DNA from: Sophora flavescens
Lineage: Eukaryota > Streptophyta > Magnoliopsida > Fabales > Fabaceae
Length of the DNA stretch: 64,000 nucleotides
NCBI GenBank assembly: GCA_030762895.1
Contig: CM061063.1
Span: 104,244,210-104,308,209, forward strand
Reading direction: 5' to 3'
A program made the position numbers and the translations under genes. The notes beneath the pieces were generated by a model. The model saw nothing but the letters and a program-made list of their open reading frames with translations. It made no database searches and had not been told where the DNA came from. Shown piece by piece: positions 58,915-64,000 of this stretch; within the stretch, counting starts at the first letter, position 1, and each line of letters opens with the position of its first letter.

Positions 58915-60710
58915 AAACACCCCAAACTTAAACCTTGCTTGTCCCCAAGCAAGCTAAAACTCAAAAAGGACTCAAGACTTGGCAAGCCTAAAGGAATCAC
59001 TCGATTTCGCACAAATTTCATGCAATCAAAACAGTTTTTCTCCAATGATTTCCCCCATACATCAACGTAATCCCCACATTCATTTACTTTAAACAATTGA
59101 GAACTTCATCATTCATGCAATCATTAATCTAAGTTGAGGATCAGAGTCACACACAAAAGGAAGATCACCAATTTCAAACAATTGCCTTCCTCACAAGGGT
59201 ATGTAAAAATTCGCTCATTCTCTCAATTGTGTCTAGGCTATCAACTTTTCACTCAACTTCACATTCCAAGAGCACTTCCCATGAATTTGATTTTCATCTC
59301 AAAAATAGTTCCCACGAAAACATGCATGCAACATCAAAAGGTCTTTTAAAGGTTGTAATGGGGCCTGGCTAAGGGTAGGATATTCAAGGGTACTAGGCTT
59401 AAGTCCCTAGGAACTAAGAGAGCATGAGCATTTGACACATCTTCAACTCAAATTCCTTTTTCCATTTTTCTTTTTGCCTCGGGTGACTACAGCCTTTTCC
59501 TTGTTGATCTTTTTGTTTTGCCCCTTTTCTTTTGGCAATTTTTTTTCTTTCTCTTTCTTTTTTTCTTTTTGCCTTGGGTTTCAACCTTTATTTTTCTTTT
59601 TCTCAACCCAAAATGACATATCACCTTGTAGCCACCCCAAACTTAGTTTCTCACAACCTTTCTCTTGCTAAGCTTCCATGCTCTCCTAATCCTAAGATTG
59701 GGTTAACATGGTTTTTCAGATTTTTGGCTTATAATATATGGTCATCAAGAAACAATAGGCTAATTAGGCTCAATGTGGCTAACTAGGGAATATGCATTAG
59801 GGATGGTTCTTTTCAGGCCAAGTAGCTATTTCAAAGAAAATTGCCTAAATCATTTGATGCAACATATAAACATGCAAACCATGAAGAGATTCAAGCAAAT
59901 TCGGGAAAGTGCAACATGAAAGTGATTCACACAATCAAAAACAAAGTTGGAGGCTCAAATCCTCACCTGGACATTTTGCAAATTGTTTGACCGAGATACA
60001 ATTCCTAGTGTGTGCACCCCCTCACCCCAAACTTATCATAAATCAAGCAATCACAATAAAGTTTCTCAATGTTCAATTTTCAATTTTTCACATGGGGATC
60101 AACTTTTCTATTTTCAGAAACTAGGGGAAATCATCAATGGTCAAAATAATTCATGCAATCAATCTATGCTCAATTTAATTAAAATCCAACAAGCTTGCCG
60201 ACACAACATTTATACACAAACTCTTGATCTTCTCAAATTATTCAAGAGTGACAAACAAAAAACAAAAACAAAAACAAAAACAAAACAAAAGTGAGGAGAG
60301 GAGAGGGTGCTCCCTGATCAAGTTTTCCATGGTTGCCTCCTCATCCAATTGGTCTCACGGGCTCCTTTCTGTTGCATAGCATCCTGGAAGAACTCCTGCA
60401 AATTAAAACCTTAAGTGCATATTCGCGAGGCGAGAGATCACTCGCGAGGCGAATCTGGAAAAATTGTTTTCACACTTTCCAGAATAGCGAGGCGAGTAGT
60501 ATCTCGCGAGGCGAATCTGGAATTCCAACAGATGATGATGCCCATAATCGCGAGGCGAAAGTATACCTCGCGACGCGAGACAGAAGCTTGAGCAAGCCTC
60601 TGAGATTCAGGGCTTCTGTCTCGCGCGGCCACTGTGGATTCGCGTGGCGAATCAAGCTCTTTTTTATTTTATTATATATATATATATATATAAATGAAAA
60701 ATGATAGAAA
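58915..60710 (-). other. Element D long non-coding region
   Basis: Lies between the gag-like frame and the 3' LTR. A block at 59335-59425 is conserved with family C. A second CG-rich dyad array lies at about 60420-60655, and a (TA)n tract at about 60672-60692. The polypurine-like tract AAGTTTGGGGTGTTT borders the LTR at 58915-58930. Confidence 0.6.
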
Positions 60711-61898
60711 CTAAAAATAAAGGATACCTAGATTGGGTTGCCTCCCAAGTAGCACTTGTTTAACGTCCCGAGCTTGACTTATTAAGAAGCATCCACCTGG
60801 ATCCCATAGCCTGTGGTACAAGGGCCAAGAGATGCTCATCATGTGAGATCTTCCACCCGGATCCCATGGTTTGTGAAGTGGCCCTTGCAGAAGCAATACA
60901 ACTCTATCCATAATTCCATCTAGCCTGAGTGTGAAAACTCCATTGACTTCTGCAATTATGAACTCACTTCCTCTCGGGTCGAATGGTGTTTTCACGAGGA
61001 AGTGTGCCAGACAAGTGGAAGGGTCTAACTTACCAATGTCCACACATGCATGTAAGCCAACATAGTTATCTAATGCAGTAATTTCAGGTTGCTTGGAAAG
61101 CATGGTGAAATCCTCTACCACTTTATCTGCATTTTGATCTCTACCCCCTTGCTCCGGTGCCTTGTCCCTTGCCAATTCCTCTTCCTTAGGTTGCTCTTCC
61201 TCAACATGTGGTAGTTCATCCTCAACTCCCTGAGAACTAGTTGCATCCCAGTCGGATCCCAACACCCTACTGCTTCTAGTTGTTATGGCTTCGCATTGGT
61301 CCTTAGGGTTGCTCTTGGTATCACCTGGGAAAGTGCCTGGGAGACACTCATTTAGTTGCTCTACGAGCTGACCTAACTTCTCTACTGCCGCATTCGCCCT
61401 CTCAAAACTCAACTCCCAAGGTTGTCTTCCACCATCCTGTTGAGGTTGTTGTTGCCAATTCTGTTGAGAATTACTCCATGCGAAACCCGGAGCCAACTTC
61501 CCTATTGCCGCATCCGCCCTCTCAAATGTTGTGTCTGTATAGATTGCCAACTTATCAATTGCCGCATTTGTCCTCTCAAGAGCCAACTCCCAAGGTTGTC
61601 TTCCACCATTCTGTTGAGGTTGTTGTTGCCAATTATGTTGAGGTTGTGGTTACCAAGCTAGATCATCGTCAGCATTACTCCAAGCGAAACCCGGATGGTC
61701 TCCCCTCATATCACCCCAACACTGATTCTGACTCTGATAGTTGTTCTGGGGCACGCTGTCATAGAAATTATGGCATGAGTCCACATATTCTTGAGAGAAG
61801 TAGAACGGACAATACTGAATGTCATGGTCTTCATTACAATATTCGCAACCCGGAAGCATTCCCTCATGTACCTCGCATACAAAACAAGGCAAGACCAA
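60711..61898 (-). pseudogene. Element D gag-like ORF, one stop
   Basis: Minus-strand frame interrupted by TAA at 61650-61652 and otherwise open to 60711. Upstream of the stop is a zinc knuckle CEYCNEDHDIQYC (CX2CX3HX4C). After it come repeated units with ERTNAAIDKL, ERADAAIGKL and ERANAAVEKL, a duplicated FAWSN-QQNWQQQPQQ-GGRQPWEL segment, then NPKDQCEAITTRSSRVL, which resembles the end of Athila/Tat-type gag. The last 80 residues hold DPRGSEFIIAEVNG and two WDPGG motifs, as in family C. The N-terminal part of gag is lost. Confidence 0.7.
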
Positions 61899-61920
61899 GT
61901 GGAATCAAAGAAGTAGAGGG

Positions 61921-61972
61921 AGATAATAAAAATAAAAATAAAAATAAAAATAAAAATAAAAATAAAAATACT
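61921..61972. repeat. AAAAAT microsatellite
   Basis: About eight tandem AAAAAT units next to the primer-site end of element D. Confidence 0.85.
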
Positions 61973-62046
61973 TAACCAAATAATCAAACTTCCCTAAAAA
62001 TTAGGAAAATTGGTTGTGCCAATCCCCGGCAACGGCGCCAAAAACT

Positions 62047-63478
62047 TGTTGAGTCACCGGCAAGTGTATCGGGTCGTCACAAGTAATAAAATAACATGGT
62101 AAGAATTTACCGAGGTCGAACTCAGGGATTGGGCTACCAATTCAACTAATCCGCGGGAAATCAGATACGTTTGGTCAAGTAACAGAAAGTGGTTGAGATT
62201 GGAGAGAAAATAGGATCAAATTCAATTAACAAATCTAAAATAATCAACTAAAAATCTGAAATTAAAATGTCCAAGGTCACAAATCCACCTACCCAATCAT
62301 GCATACCCAAGTGATGATGAATTCCTCCCTAAGTTCAATTACAATGTCAACCGAGACCCCCAAATTCTCCTAAATCCACTGTCGTGCTCATTAGGACGTA
62401 TTCGAAGATTGGATTAATTACTTACTAGGTCTCATAATCCTAATCATCAAACTCTGTTAATTCTTGTTCCCTATAAGGTTGCACCGATCTCCTACTCACT
62501 CTCATGTAATATTCGACCGATGATCCCGATTCAAGTTCTAAACGCGACTCGCCGATCAGCCTCATCAACGTTAACAAGTCAATCACGCATGCATATGATC
62601 AACGCAATCAAATCAGAATTGGAAAACATTAATTGAGAAAAGGGGAGAAAAACATACATCACATGAATACTATACCGCCATGAGTGGCTTCATTGATTCC
62701 CTAGACGAGGGGATTAGTTCCTCATGCTCATAGACAAACAATCGGACATAACCTCCATAGTGAAATAAGAAAAAGAAAAGAGGAGACGCAGCTCCAAAGA
62801 GACAAGAAACTAGCCTAAACGCTACTCTAAAACAAGTGGAAAAACTAGGATTCGGACCTCCAAGAGAGAGCTCCCTCAAATCTGATCTGAAACAGCAATA
62901 TATAGGGATTCTGGTTCTCGCCCGCTCATGGGCGAACAATCTTTCGCGAGGCGAACATTAGTTTTGGTGCGCTTTCAAATTGTATTCTCGCGAGGCGAGA
63001 GTGTGTTCGCGGGGCGAGTCTTCAAACCTTAATCTGTCACAGCCGTGACCTTCATCACGGCTAGGCTGTGATGGTCTCTGTCTTCCAGGGTTTTCAGACG
63101 CTCGCGGGGCAAGCAGCCTCTCGCGTGGCGAGCCAGAATTGATGATTGTTGCTGTTTTGCTGATCTTCAGACTCGCGAGGTGAGCATCCACTCGCGGGGC
63201 GAGTACCTCCAGAATGGAAATTTCCACTGTTTTCTTGACTCGAAGTGCTTCCTTGACTCTTAGAGCTTCACTTATAACCTGAAATAATAAAAAAGGAACA
63301 AAAAGCGTAATTCTATTCAAAATAGACTAAAAACTACGAAAATTTCCTAGAACGAGTCAAAGTCTAACTTAGGAACAAAACAAGGCAAATTTGGACGAAA
63401 ACGAGAGTGAACTCGAATAATTTGCACAAAATCCACAGTCCATCTAGTTATAAAACTAGATAAGCCAGAGGCTTATCA
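62047..63478 (-). repeat. Element D, right (5') LTR
   Basis: 1,432 bp. Reading side by side with 57482-58914 shows scattered substitutions, mostly C/T or G/A, and a one-base length difference. Dyad array at about 62915-63205. Confidence 0.9.
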
Positions 63479-64000
63479 GCTACCTGCTAAGAAGTGAGGC
63501 TCTCACAAGGTGCCATTCTAGCCACGACAAAATTTGGGAAGGTTGGTTTACACATGTTGGTATGATGTGTTCTCTCTGTTTCTTTTGTAATAAAAGTTAG
63601 GAAAACTGAGGGTGCTTGAGAGTAATCTTTGTAGGATCATTCAATAGAAAAATAGAGAGGGTCATTGTTTTACCATTCTCATTTACTTAGACATCCGGTG
63701 ATTAATGGCGTGTTGGATTTGATTAACGAGTATATTTGAACACCTGAAAATCATGGTTAACATAGTAGGGAGTTACAACTAACTTAATTCTTTTATGTTT
63801 GTTTAGTAGTTACTTGAATCACTGAACCAGTTGAAGTTCTTACCGTATATGACACATGGTTATGTAAGATTTGGTTCAATCAATCTTCTAGACATTTAAC
63901 ACACAAATTTGTACAATTCAACTCCTATAGTTACCTGCTCTACTCTGTAGAATTTAACTCACTTTAATTATCACTGTTAAAGTAGGTTCCTAATCCTGTG
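63479..64000 (+). other. RLP2 3' UTR remnant and downstream DNA
   Basis: 63481-63640 is homologous to the RLP1 3' UTR (20998-21190). Beyond that it is AT-rich and nothing is recognised. Confidence 0.65.

Larger units (their letters stand above)
57482..63478 (-). mobile_element. Non-autonomous gypsy-type element D in the RLP2 3' UTR
   Basis: Target duplication GCTAC at 57477-57481 and 63479-63483. LTRs 57482-58914 and 62047-63478; internal 58915-62046. Primer site TGGCGCCGTTGCCGGGGA on the minus strand at 62023-62040 (tRNA-Asp type). It has a gag-like frame with a zinc knuckle but no protease, RT or integrase, so it resembles a TR-GAG or LARD element. LTRs are very similar, so insertion is recent relative to its neighbours. 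Confidence 0.88.

Noticed and set aside
62023..62040. tRNA-like sequence CCCCGGCAACGGCGCCA (also at 33938-33955 and 40074-40091)
   Set aside because: Only the last 18 bases of tRNA-Asp match. These are primer-binding sites, not tRNA genes.

Overview
The window is nuclear DNA of a eudicot plant, most probably a legume. The evidence is spliced plant genes with GT-AG introns, an intronless plant receptor-like-protein gene, a GPI-anchored lipid-transfer-protein gene, and a dense nest of Ty1/copia, Ty3/gypsy, L1-type LINE, Mutator-like and MITE elements. The legume call is inferred from the repeat style and not proven by any single feature. I see no tRNA gene, rRNA gene or CRISPR array.

Layout. 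(1) 438-6475 (+): a six-exon gene for an O-glucosyltransferase of the rumi/CAP10 family, apparently intact (527 codons). (2) 7038-7424: a MITE with an internal tandem duplication. (3) 7869-11371: a fold-back MITE split by a 5'-truncated, dead L1-type LINE (7893-11173) with a 16-bp target duplication. (4) 11422-13860 (-): a GPI-anchored lipid-transfer-protein gene whose last exon is interrupted by a 1,230-bp Mutator-like element (11474-12703, exact 9-bp target duplication); the insertion removes the GPI-anchor signal. (5) 13.9-18 kb: AT-rich intergenic DNA with old repeats. (6) 18196-20997 (+): an intact 933-residue leucine-rich-repeat receptor-like protein (RLP1).

(7) 21.9 kb to the end: one tandem duplicate of RLP1 (RLP2) broken into pieces. 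Its promoter-like DNA is at 21.9-22.1 kb, its first 19 codons at 51320-51376, the rest of its coding remnant at 56773-57475, and its 3' UTR from 63479. Between the pieces lie: a LINE fragment (22709-23381 plus 50967-about 51165); copia element A inside it (23382-50966); inside A, a solo LTR (24701-27226) and SIRE-like copia element B (29041-49413); inside the left LTR of B, a rearranged cluster of a non-autonomous gypsy-type family C (30038-41336); copia element E in the RLP2 coding sequence (51377-56772); and non-autonomous gypsy-type element D in the RLP2 3' UTR (57482-63478). Target duplications were read directly for A (CATTC), the solo LTR (AAGTG), B (TATTC), C (AGTAG) and D (GCTAC), which fixes the order of insertion.

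The most unusual content is families C and D. They carry no reverse transcriptase or integrase that I can see, use a tRNA-Asp-type primer site, share CG-rich dyad arrays and a long conserved non-coding block, and encode different proteins that end in a related region (DPRGSE ... WDPGG). The host genes are not an operon. Probably functional as read are the glucosyltransferase gene and RLP1; the lipid-transfer gene is altered and RLP2 is a pseudogene.
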